Virus record (IMG/VR): IMGVR_UViG_3300032325_000466
Location: 1-64,000 of that record
DNA: 64,000 bases
Strand: one strand, 5' to 3'
Source: a virus
Shown here: piece after piece, positions 8,145 through 15,840 of the stretch
Layout of the letters: each line of letters starts with the position of its first letter
How positions within the stretch are numbered: position 1 is the first letter of the stretch
Notes under the pieces: model-generated
Told to the model about the DNA's origin: nothing
The model's input: only the letters and a program-made list of their open reading frames with translations
The model's database searches: none
Made by a program: the position numbers and the translations under genes

Positions 8145-8173
8145 TTATAAACCCAAATTCATTTATTGTCAAG
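8145..8173 (-). promoter_or_regulatory. sigma-70 promoter with -10 dyad
   Basis: TTGACA-17-TATAAT with the dyad; drives 7922-8125. Confidence 0.85.
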
Positions 8174-8180
8174 TCCAAAT

Positions 8181-8417
8181 TTAAACTTTATGATCCCAAA
8201 GTCCAAATTGTTCTTCAATTATAACAGCACAATTTTCAGCAGTAAGATCGTCATATTCGTGGGGATATTCTTCATGCAAAAATTTAGCATAGTCGCGCAG
8301 TCCTTGGGCACATTCTTGCACAATCAATTGTGCAAATTTTTCTGGATTAAATTGTGCAGGGCCAACTCCCTGTGGCTCCCAACATTGCGTTTCAAGGTCA
8401 CGGATTCGTTCGTTCAT
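8181..8417 (-). CDS. FAxLI-x2-EC family small protein 1
   Basis: 78 residues. It opens MNERIRDLE, carries the family core KFAQLIVQECA (about 27-37) and ends EEQFGL. The start at 8417 overlaps the stop of the Lar-like gene (ATGA). One of twelve paralogues between 8 and 21.5 kb; the predicted fold is two or three helices. Function unknown. Confidence 0.75.
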   Translation of the reverse strand: MNERIRDLETQCWEPQGVGPAQFNPEKFAQLIVQECAQGLRDYAKFLHEEYPHEYDDLTAENCAVIIEEQFGLWDHKV

Positions 8418-8668
8418 ACTCGTTTGTTCCATTTTTCAATTGCTTCCTCTTTAGAGTCAGCAGACATTTGGGCGCCGCATCCGCCGCTTATTGTGCTGCA
8501 ATGTAAACTCCAACACCATTGTTCTTTTGATTTTGATACGGCGGGAGCGCTTCCAAATCGATGATATACTCTACCATACTCTATATCTTCCCAAACAATT
8601 CCATTTGGGTATAGTGTATCTTCGTCATCGATATCAATTTCTTTACCGCAAAATGGACAAGGTTTCAT
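8414..8668 (-). CDS. Lar-like restriction alleviation protein
   Basis: 84 residues from MKPCPFCGKEI. A CPFC zinc knuckle, a second cysteine cluster (CSTISGGCGA, about 61-70) and the ending EEAIEKWNKR match the Lar family, which in prophages relieves or modulates type I restriction. It is translationally coupled at both ends through ATGA overlaps. Whether it acts on host restriction or on the phage's own cluster at 1-3.8 kb is unknown. Confidence 0.75.
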   Translation of the reverse strand: MKPCPFCGKEIDIDDEDTLYPNGIVWEDIEYGRVYHRFGSAPAVSKSKEQWCWSLHCSTISGGCGAQMSADSKEEAIEKWNKRV

Positions 8669-9009
8669 TGTGCAGTCACTACCATTGGACATTCACCGGT
8701 CAACGCAGCCGTATGACCTTTTGGACATGCTGCTTGTATTCTATCAACACCGCATTTGGGGCATACCCAACCTTTCTTTTCTACAATTTCAAACTGCTGT
8801 TTTATTTTTTCTACACAGGCTTCACGGGTAGAGTTTGAAATTTGATCACGGTAGTCACCATAACTTGAAGGTGAGTTCTCTACGATGCCAATACATTCCT
8901 TGACAATCAACTCGGCGAACTTTTCCATCATTAACTTTACATCAACATGGTCACCTTTGTTTGCTGACATTTCAGCCTGTTGGGCAAGTTCACGAATTCG
9001 TTTGTTCAT
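8665..9009 (-). CDS. FAxLI-x2-EC family protein with C-terminal zinc knuckle
   Basis: 114 residues from MNKRIRELAQQA. Core KFAELIVKECI (about 30-40), then a long insert and a C-terminal CPKC..CPKGH..CP zinc-binding module not found in the other paralogues. A fusion of the family domain with a zinc ribbon. ATGA overlaps join it to both neighbours. Confidence 0.7.
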   Translation of the reverse strand: MNKRIRELAQQAEMSANKGDHVDVKLMMEKFAELIVKECIGIVENSPSSYGDYRDQISNSTREACVEKIKQQFEIVEKKGWVCPKCGVDRIQAACPKGHTAALTGECPMVVTAQ

Positions 9010-9107
9010 GCTTCTACTCCTGTTGCTGGGCAATAAGGTGTGTGTCCATTCTTACCGGGGTTTCTGTAACAATGCCGACACCAATTATAATCTTTAGGTT
9101 GGTTCAT
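9006..9107 (-). CDS. 33-residue zinc-knuckle peptide
   Basis: Encodes a short Cys/His-rich peptide (WCRHC...YCPAT). Start and stop both overlap neighbours as ATGA, and the spacing is right for coupled translation. Probably binds zinc; role unknown. Confidence 0.6.
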   Translation of the reverse strand: MNQPKDYNWCRHCYRNPGKNGHTPYCPATGVEA

Positions 9108-9313
9108 TCTTCAACTCCAAAATGTTTTATCAGACCTTTTCCTAGTTCAGGTTGTCCTAGTTCTTCTGAGCGTTTGGCACATTCTTTGACAATCAACTGG
9201 GCAAAGTCTTCAAGAATCAATAGGTCTTCTCTGGGCCAACCACCAGGATACATTCGTAGTTTTTCTACATCAAACCCAGCTTCAGTCATCAATTTTAAAA
9301 TTCGTTCGTTCAT
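9104..9313 (-). CDS. FAxLI-x2-EC family small protein 2
   Basis: 69 residues: MNERILKLMTEAG opening, core DFAQLIVKECA (about 36-46), ending KHFGVEE. ATGA-coupled on both sides. Confidence 0.75.
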   Translation of the reverse strand: MNERILKLMTEAGFDVEKLRMYPGGWPREDLLILEDFAQLIVKECAKRSEELGQPELGKGLIKHFGVEE

Positions 9314-9465
9314 TTGTAATCCTTTTTGTTTTTAGGGTTATAGAAACACCGTTCAGGATTGTGTGGTCTGAGTACATTTTGTCCGTTTTCAACAGTCCAT
9401 GTCCATGCAATCTTACCACAATATGCACAGGGTTCTTTTGGAAGTAAACTATTTTGTTCGTTCAT
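9310..9465 (-). CDS. 51-residue Cys-containing small protein
   Basis: Begins MNEQNSLLP with a CAYCG knuckle (about 13-17) and a later lone Cys; basic C-terminus. ATGA overlap with the next gene. No family recognised. Confidence 0.6.
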   Translation of the reverse strand: MNEQNSLLPKEPCAYCGKIAWTWTVENGQNVLRPHNPERCFYNPKNKKDYK

Positions 9466-9692
9466 TATTTAACTCCAAAATGTATTCTAATATCTTCCGC
9501 GCAATGCCTAGGCTCTGTTGCGGGAATATTTTGTAGATTGTCGCAAATGTTAGCACATTCTTGCACAATTAATTGTACAAACTTTTCCATATCTTCAGTA
9601 ATGGGCAAATGTTCTAATTTGGAAGTATAAACTTCATTTTGTATAATATTAAATCCAGCCTTCTTGGCAAGTTTTTCAATTCGTGGGTTCAT
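9465..9692 (-). CDS. FAxLI-x2-EC family small protein 3
   Basis: 75 residues: MNPRIEKLAKKAG, core KFVQLIVQECA (about 37-47), ending IHFGVK. Its stop overlaps the next start by one base. Confidence 0.72.
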   Translation of the reverse strand: MNPRIEKLAKKAGFNIIQNEVYTSKLEHLPITEDMEKFVQLIVQECANICDNLQNIPATEPRHCAEDIRIHFGVK

Positions 9693-9895
9693 TCTTCAAC
9701 TCCAATTATCTTTAAATCACAATATAAATCTTCTATACCTTGTCCCGAATACTTACGCATCATTTCTTGTGTCTTGGCATGCTTGCGTTCATATAATGTA
9801 AGTGCTTTTTGGGCATCTTTCATTGTAGCGTAGTGTCCAATAACATAAGGTTTCTTTGCCTTAGAATGGGATACCAAAGTGTAGGGCTTTTTCAC
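9689..9895 (-). CDS. hypothetical protein
   Basis: 68 residues, basic, with a helical middle (KDAQKALTLYERKHA). It ends IIGVEE like the neighbouring family but lacks the core motif. ATGA overlaps on both sides. Confidence 0.6.
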   Translation of the reverse strand: MKKPYTLVSHSKAKKPYVIGHYATMKDAQKALTLYERKHAKTQEMMRKYSGQGIEDLYCDLKIIGVEE

Positions 9896-10110
9896 TTGCC
9901 AATACCAAAATGATGATTTAATCTTTCACTAACTAAATTCTTACCGTTATCTTCATTATTAACCCAATCGTCTCCTACAATGCCACACTCTTGGATAATA
10001 AGTTCAGCTAATTTTTCGATAGCCTTACGATCATATTCATCCATTTCGTCCCAACATCCTTGTGCTGTTAACCCAGCCCGATACATTAGGTCTTCAAATC
10101 GTGCGTTCAC
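9892..10110 (-). CDS. FAxLI-x2-EC family small protein 4, GTG start
   Basis: 72 residues. Starts at GTG (10110), whose first G is also the last base of the upstream gene's TAG stop (TAGTG). Opening MNARFEDLMYRAG, core KLAELIIQECG (about 33-43), ending HHFGIGK. Confidence 0.7.
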   Translation of the reverse strand: MNARFEDLMYRAGLTAQGCWDEMDEYDRKAIEKLAELIIQECGIVGDDWVNNEDNGKNLVSERLNHHFGIGK

Positions 10111-10259
10111 TATTTTAATCCAATAAATTTTTTGATACGATTATACCAACTTTTAGAATTATAACTTTCACCCTGTAGTGCAAGTCTAACGAAAACATAC
10201 AGTGCCATCACAATAGGTACACTGATAATCACCATTATAATATAGGCTAATGTAGACAT
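10110..10259 (-). CDS. 49-residue single-span membrane protein
   Basis: A hydrophobic segment (about 3-27, LAYIIMVIISVPIV) followed by a basic tail. It stops at TAG, with TGA as the very next in-frame codon, so any amber readthrough would add one residue only. Confidence 0.62.
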   Translation of the reverse strand: MSTLAYIIMVIISVPIVMALYVFVRLALQGESYNSKSWYNRIKKFIGLK

Positions 10260-10296
10260 TATTTAACTCAATGAAATAGTTTGTAAATTAGTGTGT

Positions 10297-10458
10297 TCAT
10301 CGTAATTCCTCTAATGCTCGCTTAATATGTTTCTTTTTGTAATGTGAAAAATGTTTTATAATTTCTTCATCAAACAAATAGTGGGGGTTGCTTCGTTCAT
10401 GATCACCTATAAATTCTTCAACCTCTTCTAATAATTTAGCAAATTTTTCTTCTTTCAT
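10297..10458 (-). CDS. small helical protein, short relative of the FAxLI family
   Basis: 53 residues from MKEEKFAKLLEEVEEF; charged, helical. It overlaps the preceding gene by 23 bases. The KFAKLLEE segment resembles the family core without its EC. Just beyond it (about 10266-10298) a ten-codon MNTLIYKLFH frame looks like a remnant family N-terminus. Confidence 0.5.
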   Translation of the reverse strand: MKEEKFAKLLEEVEEFIGDHERSNPHYLFDEEIIKHFSHYKKKHIKRALEELR

Positions 10459-10699
10459 TTTTAATTCCAAAATGCTGTTCAATCTGTTTATAAATTGGCA
10501 TACCATCTCCCAAATTATATTGTTCTGCCCACCATGCTTTGGCGGCACATTCACGCACAATAAGTTCGCAGAACCTTTCCTGAATCAACCATTTTACATG
10601 ATAGGAATCTGTATTGAGCCTAGATACATCACCCCCGGTATGTTCATCTGCTACAAGTTGTAAAGCCTCTTCAGACAGTTTACGAATTAGTGTGTTCAT
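10436..10699 (-). CDS. FAxLI-x2-EC family small protein 5
   Basis: 87 residues: MNTLIRKLSEEA, core RFCELIVRECA (about 42-52), then EQHFGIK and a basic extension NERRKIC. ATGA overlap with 10696-11100. Confidence 0.72.
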   Translation of the reverse strand: MNTLIRKLSEEALQLVADEHTGGDVSRLNTDSYHVKWLIQERFCELIVRECAAKAWWAEQYNLGDGMPIYKQIEQHFGIKNERRKIC

Positions 10700-11100
10700 A
10701 GTTCACCTTGGTAAGTTTTGTTATCTACGCCATCTTTCAAAATCAACCACACTTCCTCTTTACGAGAGAAGATCAGATGATGCCTTTCCAAAATCTCTCT
10801 ACGCTGCGATTCGGTAGTTGAGTCACACCAATTATTTACCGCATTATAGTTGCCCCATGCTTGTTTGGGCATAACATTGACGAGCCAATTTGCAAGACTT
10901 TTTAACGCATTTACAGAATTGCCAGGATGACTACACCCCATAGCAGACACAAAATCATTGGCTAACACCGCAGTGAAAAAACTTCCTGGTTTCCAGCCAT
11001 GGACCAAATAACAATAGATGGGGTCGGCAAATTCTGAAGGTACTTCCCAATCGTAGAAAGAATCCATCATACGGTTACTACTACATAGGGCAAGTTCCAT
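10696..11100 (-). CDS. conserved phage hypothetical protein
   Basis: 134 residues, with segments PIYCYLVHGWKPG (about 27-39) and FFTAVLANDFV (about 41-51) that look like a conserved phage family of unknown function. Soluble, Trp-rich. Heads a run of coupled small genes. Confidence 0.65.
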   Translation of the reverse strand: MELALCSSNRMMDSFYDWEVPSEFADPIYCYLVHGWKPGSFFTAVLANDFVSAMGCSHPGNSVNALKSLANWLVNVMPKQAWGNYNAVNNWCDSTTESQRREILERHHLIFSRKEEVWLILKDGVDNKTYQGEL

Positions 11101-11118
11101 TACTTCGTACCTGTAATA

Positions 11119-11244
11119 TTAAATATACTGTAACAAAGATTGAATGAGGGCAAGTGCGCCTACAACCGAGATTGTAGCAACAATTCCACCAAAGATAAAA
11201 ATTGGGATCCAATCAGCAAGATCATTCAAAAAGGCTTTCATCAT
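11119..11244 (-). CDS. 41-residue single-span membrane protein
   Basis: MM start (11244 or 11241) with AGGAG upstream; an amphipathic N-terminus, then a hydrophobic span (about 12-38). Function unknown; holin-sized but with no lysis context. Confidence 0.62.
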   Translation of the reverse strand: MMKAFLNDLADWIPIFIFGGIVATISVVGALALIQSLLQYI

Positions 11245-11258
11245 TTACTCCTAAATGT

Positions 11259-11423
11259 TTATTCAATCTCTGTTTCAAAAGTAGAAATTTCTTGATCATC
11301 TGTTAGGTCCAGACTCTCTAGTGCGGCATCTAGATTGACGCAGGATGCAAACACCCGAACAATTACATCGGGAATCTCACTGTCTTCGTTGAATGTTTGA
11401 ATAGTATAGCCGTAGACTTTCAT
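11259..11423 (-). CDS. hypothetical acidic small protein
   Basis: 54 residues beginning MKVYGYTIQTF and ending in an acidic tail. Start overlaps the stop of the paralogue at 11420 as ATGA. No family recognised. Confidence 0.62.
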   Translation of the reverse strand: MKVYGYTIQTFNEDSEIPDVIVRVFASCVNLDAALESLDLTDDQEISTFETEIE

Positions 11424-11659
11424 GATTCAACTCCAAAATGATCTTTAACTCTGGCTATGGCAGCAATTTTAGCAGTTTTATATGCGCCAGATGCGGAACA
11501 GTCTGTATCAGGAATAGCTTCATTAATTTGCGTAATGCACTCCCGCACAATCAACTCGGTAACGTATTCCAACATTTCAGGATCGGTCTCCCATCGGTGC
11601 ATTGGGACCAGCTTGCCGGCGACTGCTTCAATTGCGAGTTCTTTAGCTCGTTCGTTCAT
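11420..11659 (-). CDS. FAxLI-x2-EC family small protein 6
   Basis: 79 residues: MNERAKELAIEA, core YVTELIVRECI (about 31-41), ending KDHFGVES. ATGA-coupled at both ends. Confidence 0.73.
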   Translation of the reverse strand: MNERAKELAIEAVAGKLVPMHRWETDPEMLEYVTELIVRECITQINEAIPDTDCSASGAYKTAKIAAIARVKDHFGVES

Positions 11660-11868
11660 TCTTCAACTCCAAAATGTTTAGCGATAACTTCTGATGATTC
11701 CAAATGATCCCATTGCCCAGTTGGATTTTTAGGAAGGTCCGCAACACTCATACATTCTCGGATAATCAGTTCAGCAAACTTATCCATTGCACCATCTATA
11801 GACTTTTGATTAGCACAAGCATAATCAATAGACTGGGCCATAAGTTCTTTAATTCGCTTGTTCATCAT
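11656..11868 (-). CDS. FAxLI-x2-EC family small protein 7
   Basis: 70 residues (MM start; MNKRIKELMAQS), core KFAELIIRECM (about 31-41), ending AKHFGVEE. Confidence 0.73.
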   Translation of the reverse strand: MMNKRIKELMAQSIDYACANQKSIDGAMDKFAELIIRECMSVADLPKNPTGQWDHLESSEVIAKHFGVEE

Positions 11869-11982
11869 TTACTCCTTACCGTTTAATACATTATCTGCGG
11901 TTTGTAGTGCCTTTGCTGGGTTAATCAACCCAAGAAAAGCTACCGTGATGCCAAACAGAAAAACTCGGATTCGATTCTTCAT
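11869..11982 (-). CDS. 37-residue membrane or secreted peptide
   Basis: MKNRIRVFLFGITVAFLG opening is a basic N-region plus hydrophobic core ending near PAKA, as in a signal peptide; a short polar tail follows. Its TAA overlaps the next start region, with AAGGAG inside it serving gene 11656. Confidence 0.55.
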   Translation of the reverse strand: MKNRIRVFLFGITVAFLGLINPAKALQTADNVLNGKE

Positions 11983-11986
11983 CGTA

Positions 11987-12037
11987 TTATCTTCCTTGGT
12001 TCAAGAGTTCTTTTTTGAATTGTTCTTGGCGAGTCAT
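11987..12037 (-). CDS. possible 16-residue peptide
   Basis: First start codon downstream of promoter 12069-12097, frame MTRQEQFKKELLNQGR then TAA. Weak ribosome site; may be a leader peptide or chance. Confidence 0.3.
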   Translation of the reverse strand: MTRQEQFKKELLNQGR

Positions 12038-12068
12038 GATTTAATCCGTTCGTTCAGTGTATATAGAT

Positions 12069-12097
12069 ATTATACACTCTTACCGATTTATTGTCAA
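12069..12097 (-). promoter_or_regulatory. sigma-70 promoter with -10 dyad
   Basis: TTGACA-17-TATAAT; the -10 lies in a TATACAC...GTGTATA dyad. Appears to head the long run of coupled small genes from 12 kb down to 8.2 kb. Confidence 0.85.
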
Positions 12098-12103
12098 CCT
12101 AGG

Positions 12104-12373
12104 TTAGTTGTCCTCTTTATCGATATCATTTATATGTTTTTTTATAGTTTCAAGATTAGTTGAAATTTTTATAGCAAGATAGTTGAAAAAATCAGCAGGA
12201 GATAATATCTTTCGCATAGTTTCAAGTGTATCCTGAAACTCTCTAGCATGGGATTGTTGCTCTACAGTGGGTAGCTGAGTAATGAATTCTTCAAGCAATC
12301 GTGCTCTTTCTCTTTCAAAAGCATCTGGGTCAGTCAATGCTAATCGGGCTAATTTATCAAAATCAAAACTCAT
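12104..12373 (-). CDS. DUF3135-like protein
   Basis: 89 residues. The opening FDFDKLARLALTDPDAFE (about 3-20) followed by ERARLLEEFI matches the DUF3135 pattern of short bacterial proteins of unknown function. Mostly helical, no membrane span. Confidence 0.6.
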   Translation of the reverse strand: MSFDFDKLARLALTDPDAFERERARLLEEFITQLPTVEQQSHAREFQDTLETMRKILSPADFFNYLAIKISTNLETIKKHINDIDKEDN

Positions 12374-12428
12374 AATTTTTCCTCTACTTAGTTATTTTAA
12401 GCGTAGCTTCCCACTTTATTTAAATAGC

Positions 12429-12452
12429 AAAAACTGGGCCGAAGCCCAGTTA
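12429..12452 (-). terminator. rho-independent terminator of the sedolisin gene
   Basis: Minus strand AACTGGGC-TTCG-GCCCAGTT followed by TTTG: a perfect eight-pair stem with a UUCG loop, starting six bases after the stop at 12458. Confidence 0.9.
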
Positions 12453-12457
12453 GTTGA

Positions 12458-14002
12458 TCAGTTTGTTGACAGCGTTTCTAGAATTTTACCATTTGGGCTG
12501 CCCCAACCTGAGGGTGAGTCGAATCCTGGGGCACCTGAACACCAAGTGCATTTGCCATTTGCACCTGAATTCACATCCATAAAGCTACCACCAAATACAC
12601 CTAGCCCTGGCCCAAATTCTTGATAGAGTCGAGGACTAAACTTACCAAGAGGTGCTAGTTTTTTAAGCGCCCGCTTTGCATTAGCCACTGCTACGATACC
12701 TGACCATTGGGGTGAGCCAATACTAGTGCCTCCAAAGCTGTACCAAGCGGTTCTGTTGTTAGTCGGATTAGTGAAAGCAACATACTGCCCTGTCCACGGA
12801 TCAGCGTTAATCGTAACATCATTACCTACTCGGGCAAGTACCCTGGGCGTTGGCGCCGTTGCTGCCGTCAGTGCAGGACTGGGGGTTTTAATGTTGTTTT
12901 GCCACTGGGGCTTGGGAAAGTTAGCACTGTATCCACCGCCTGTCAGGGTCCAAACCGTTTCATTTCGAGTAACAGTAGTACCATTTACGGTGTAGCTATT
13001 CAGTGCAGTACCACCAACTGAAATAACCGACGGGGACATTGCGGGCCAATTAGCCTGCATTCCTGAATCGCCTGAGGCTGCGATATAAGTCATATCCTTT
13101 CCTGTAAAGATAGACTCATATGAAACTAGTGTTTTGGAGTCTGCTGTACCAAAACTCATTGATACGACACCTGGACCAAGGTTATTTGCAAGTTGGATCC
13201 CAGAAGCCAAAGCATTCGTTGATGCAGTTGGCGCCGCAATCAGTACGATTCGGGCGAGAGGTGCAATTGCGTGAGCCCACTGAGTGTCAAGAGCAATTTC
13301 TTGCGCCCAACTTCCATTGAATGCGGGAGGTTTTGTAGTCATCGATTGTCCGTTACCTAGATACACAACTGCAATTGTGCAGTTATCGGACAATTTGCCT
13401 GGGGGCAGTGTTTTGGTAGTTACTGGCACAACTGTTTGGGTACATGTTGGCAGATTAAAGGTTTTGCTGAACAGGTTAAGATCGGCAACTGTATTCGGGT
13501 GATTATAAGCATTAACGATATAAATCGTTTGACCTGCACCAAGTGAAGCGCGAACATCATCGGTTAGTCCATTGATATTAGTTGGCACCGGCGGAAGTCC
13601 ATATGCAGCGCGAATTTGTTGGGGATTATACACAACCGCTTTTCTTTTAGCTGCTGCCAATGGCTGCACATCATCCTTCAGAGCAATAACCAATCCTTCG
13701 TCAGTCAGCGCCTTGGTATCGGCGCCAGCGAGATTTTTTCCAACATCTACTTCTAGTGGGGTATCACCTTGGTCGGAGAGAGGAGTATCAAGTGTGACAG
13801 GCAGTCGATGAAAAGTGGGACCCGATTCCTGTGAGCCAGTTGCATTGTCTGGATTGGTTTCTGTAATACCTGCTACCATATATGAGGTAGTGTCAGACCT
13901 GCGGCTTTCGAATTCTGCTTGAGTTTCTGCGCTGCAACCTGCTAGCATTGCCGCTGCGATTGAGGCTGATAGAACGGTGAGCCTGATTCCTGCGTTTTTC
14001 AT
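12458..14002 (-). CDS. sedolisin (S53) serine-carboxyl peptidase, lipoprotein
   Basis: 514 residues from the ATG at 14002 (AGGA upstream; a longer frame to 14101 has no ribosome site). The N-terminus is a lipoprotein signal ending MLAGC with Cys23. Sedolisin catalytic residues are visible: EIALD (Glu235, Asp239), SGDSG (Asp312) and GGTS (Ser427), and a C-terminal DVNSG...DSPSGWG calcium-binding-like segment. Sedolisins are secreted acid-active endopeptidases; a propeptide of roughly 100 residues would precede the domain. A lipid anchor would place it on a membrane. Unusual cargo for a T4-like phage; own promoter and terminator make it a free-standing unit, perhaps acquired from a bacterium. 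Confidence 0.85.
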   Translation of the reverse strand: MKNAGIRLTVLSASIAAAMLAGCSAETQAEFESRRSDTTSYMVAGITETNPDNATGSQESGPTFHRLPVTLDTPLSDQGDTPLEVDVGKNLAGADTKALTDEGLVIALKDDVQPLAAAKRKAVVYNPQQIRAAYGLPPVPTNINGLTDDVRASLGAGQTIYIVNAYNHPNTVADLNLFSKTFNLPTCTQTVVPVTTKTLPPGKLSDNCTIAVVYLGNGQSMTTKPPAFNGSWAQEIALDTQWAHAIAPLARIVLIAAPTASTNALASGIQLANNLGPGVVSMSFGTADSKTLVSYESIFTGKDMTYIAASGDSGMQANWPAMSPSVISVGGTALNSYTVNGTTVTRNETVWTLTGGGYSANFPKPQWQNNIKTPSPALTAATAPTPRVLARVGNDVTINADPWTGQYVAFTNPTNNRTAWYSFGGTSIGSPQWSGIVAVANAKRALKKLAPLGKFSPRLYQEFGPGLGVFGGSFMDVNSGANGKCTWCSGAPGFDSPSGWGSPNGKILETLSTN

Positions 14003-14036
14003 TTTTAATCCTTTATTCGTAGAATAGAAAGTGTGA

Positions 14037-14042
14037 ATTATA
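14037..14042 (-). promoter_or_regulatory. extended -10 promoter of the sedolisin gene
   Basis: TGATATAAT on the minus strand about 35 bases before the ATG; the -35 is poor. Same design as the suppressor-tRNA promoter. Confidence 0.6.
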
Positions 14043-14069
14043 TCACACTGTGGATATTCAGTATAGCGT

Positions 14070-14147
14070 TTAGTTGCCCAAAAGCAAATAACAAAACACA
14101 AAACCTAATACAAAGATTGAGGTATAAAGCACCACACGATCTGCCAT
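14070..14147 (-). CDS. 25-residue membrane peptide
   Basis: MADRVVLYTSIFVLGFVF and a short end; one hydrophobic span. AGGA about ten bases upstream. It lies between the 54-residue gene and the sedolisin promoter. Tentative. Confidence 0.45.
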   Translation of the reverse strand: MADRVVLYTSIFVLGFVFCYLLLGN

Positions 14148-14164
14148 GAGATTTGTCCTAAAAG

Positions 14165-14329
14165 TTAGTCTTGGTATCGAGCACCCTCGACCAATACCGA
14201 GTCTACGGGACAGTCTTCGCCATATTGATGGTCGAACCTAGCCCAAGCCTCATCTCGGTCGCCAGCTTCGATTTTCACAATCAGGTCATGGCCTGAGGTG
14301 TCGTAAGTGTAAAATAGATAGGTTGTCAT
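14165..14329 (-). CDS. hypothetical small protein
   Basis: 54 residues (MTTYLFYTYDTSGHD..), acidic, with YDTSGHD and ARFDHQYG segments. Start overlaps the previous stop as ATGA. No family recognised. Confidence 0.65.
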   Translation of the reverse strand: MTTYLFYTYDTSGHDLIVKIEAGDRDEAWARFDHQYGEDCPVDSVLVEGARYQD

Positions 14330-14481
14330 TCCCAGCCCTTTGCGGTGTGTTTGGGTTTGCGTTGATAAGACATTTTGGATTTAACCGTCTTGGGTTTGAA
14401 GGGAAGGTCCCTGTCAAACAGGACAGCATGATTACGGGACTTGCTACGCTTTACTTCAAAAGAAAGAAATTCGCGCTTCAT
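14326..14481 (-). CDS. hypothetical basic small protein
   Basis: 51 residues, very basic (MKREFLSFEVKRSKSRNH..), possibly nucleic-acid binding. First gene after promoter 14517-14545. Confidence 0.6.
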   Translation of the reverse strand: MKREFLSFEVKRSKSRNHAVLFDRDLPFKPKTVKSKMSYQRKPKHTAKGWE

Positions 14482-14516
14482 TTTGGTTACTTGATTAAAC
14501 TAGTTACGATACAAGT

Positions 14517-14545
14517 ATTATAACATAGTGGGTATTTATTGTCAA
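14517..14545 (-). promoter_or_regulatory. sigma-70 promoter
   Basis: TTGACA-17-TATAAT on the minus strand; drives 14481-14070. The stop of gene 14542 overlaps the -35 box. Confidence 0.85.
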
Positions 14546-14796
14546 CCTTTGAATTTGGTATCAGTTCTTGAGAAAAGAACAGCATTGTTTCTTGATGCGT
14601 ATTCAACAGTTCTTTTAACCGATGCTTTATATTCCGAACTTACATGATCGTCAACAATATCGACAGGAACACTATATTTGTCTGCAATATTTTTTATTTC
14701 AGTTGTTATTGAAGTCAAATCTAATGGGTTGGCTGAAAAATATGCTTGGGCTTTTTCTCTAGCAAGGTTGAATACTGCTGATTGATAATCAGTCAT
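14542..14796 (-). CDS. hypothetical helical protein
   Basis: 84 residues from MTDYQSAVFNLAREKA; mainly helical with a basic C-terminus. Start at 14796 is favoured by overlap with the stop of the upstream gene (14789). Confidence 0.65.
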   Translation of the reverse strand: MTDYQSAVFNLAREKAQAYFSANPLDLTSITTEIKNIADKYSVPVDIVDDHVSSEYKASVKRTVEYASRNNAVLFSRTDTKFKG

Positions 14797-15028
14797 GCTG
14801 GGCTCCAATATAACCGATTGCAGATAACTCATCACCGCTAACTTGATAAACGCCGCATGGTAACACAACAACCACACAATTATCTTGTAGATCCACTGTC
14901 AGTGAATGCACTCTGTGATATTGTTTGGATAGAGAAATTCTAAGTTTAGTGTACATCGCATTTACCAAATTTTCTAATATTATCGTCCCATCGAAGTCTA
15001 CCGAACATTTTAAATTACGGTGCTGCAT
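14789..15028 (-). CDS. hypothetical protein
   Basis: 79 residues from MQHRNLKCSVDFDG; mixed alpha/beta, VDLQDNCVVVVLPCGVY near the C-terminus. No family recognised. Confidence 0.6.
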   Translation of the reverse strand: MQHRNLKCSVDFDGTIILENLVNAMYTKLRISLSKQYHRVHSLTVDLQDNCVVVVLPCGVYQVSGDELSAIGYIGAQHD

Positions 15029-15068
15029 ATAACACCTATTACTGTAATAGATAGTATTTATCTGGTTG

Positions 15069-15371
15069 TTAAGCCTCAGGTGTTGACAATTCAAACCCTA
15101 CTCGTTTTACTGAGTTAAGGGTAAAGCTACGCCAACCATTGTTGTCCAAATCATAAACTGGTATTGCTGTTTCTTGAGTAACAGGTTTACTTTCTTTCAG
15201 TTCAGTCTTATGTTCAACTTTAGGTAACAAGTCAGGTTGAAGAGTGCAACGCATTACACGCTCAGTACCATCTTTTTTGGTAAAGGTAAGTGTAATAACA
15301 TTAGTCTGTAGCATATCGGTTAGCCATTGGCTGAACTCGATCCATTCTTCAGCAGTCCATTCACTGTTCAT
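15069..15371 (-). CDS. DUF2693-like SH3-barrel phage protein
   Basis: 100 residues. The pattern EWIEFSQWLTDML (about 9-21), TFTKKDGTERVMRCTL (about 29-44) and IPVYDLDNNGWRSF (about 72-85) is that of a small family common in T4-like phages (DUF2693, predicted SH3-like barrel). Function unknown. It overlaps the AbrB-like gene by eleven bases. Confidence 0.7.
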   Translation of the reverse strand: MNSEWTAEEWIEFSQWLTDMLQTNVITLTFTKKDGTERVMRCTLQPDLLPKVEHKTELKESKPVTQETAIPVYDLDNNGWRSFTLNSVKRVGFELSTPEA

Positions 15372-15840
15372 CGCTTTTGCTATCCTTATAAGAAGTGAAG
15401 AAGTTTTTAATTTTTAGTTCTTCGTCCCAATCTTTTCCATATTCATTGTCTTGGTCGCACAGTTTTAGTGCTTCTTCTTTGGTTACTACACGATGACTTA
15501 CAATTTGTTCACCCAAATGTTCTTGGCTAAACTCTCGTGCTTCCTGCATAGTAACGGTATCCATTGCCCATTCACTTTTATCTCGGCCATATGCGTCGAT
15601 ACCAACAGGCACTTCAACCAAATAACGCATTCGGAATGTGCTTACTGCTTCAACCAATACCAGTTGTGTTTCTTCTACTACTTTCTTTTTGATAGAAAAA
15701 GTGCCATCTTCGTTTTCGGTCCAATCAAGCGTGTCACCAACTTCCCATCCTAGACTGTCACAAAGTCCTTCAGGGAAGGGTAGAATAAGATCGCCTGTTT
15801 CTGGATCTTCTTCTAAGCTAACTAAATATTTGTCGTGCAT
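15361..15840 (-). CDS. AbrB/SpoVT-type DNA-binding domain protein
   Basis: 159 residues. LPFPEGLCDSLGWEVGDTL (about 20-38) then a strand IKKK gives the swapped-hairpin AbrB/MazE DNA-binding signature. The remainder is acidic and unassigned. A possible phage transcription regulator; the recurrent dyad promoters offer a target, but no link is shown. Confidence 0.65.
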   Translation of the reverse strand: MHDKYLVSLEEDPETGDLILPFPEGLCDSLGWEVGDTLDWTENEDGTFSIKKKVVEETQLVLVEAVSTFRMRYLVEVPVGIDAYGRDKSEWAMDTVTMQEAREFSQEHLGEQIVSHRVVTKEEALKLCDQDNEYGKDWDEELKIKNFFTSYKDSKSDEQ

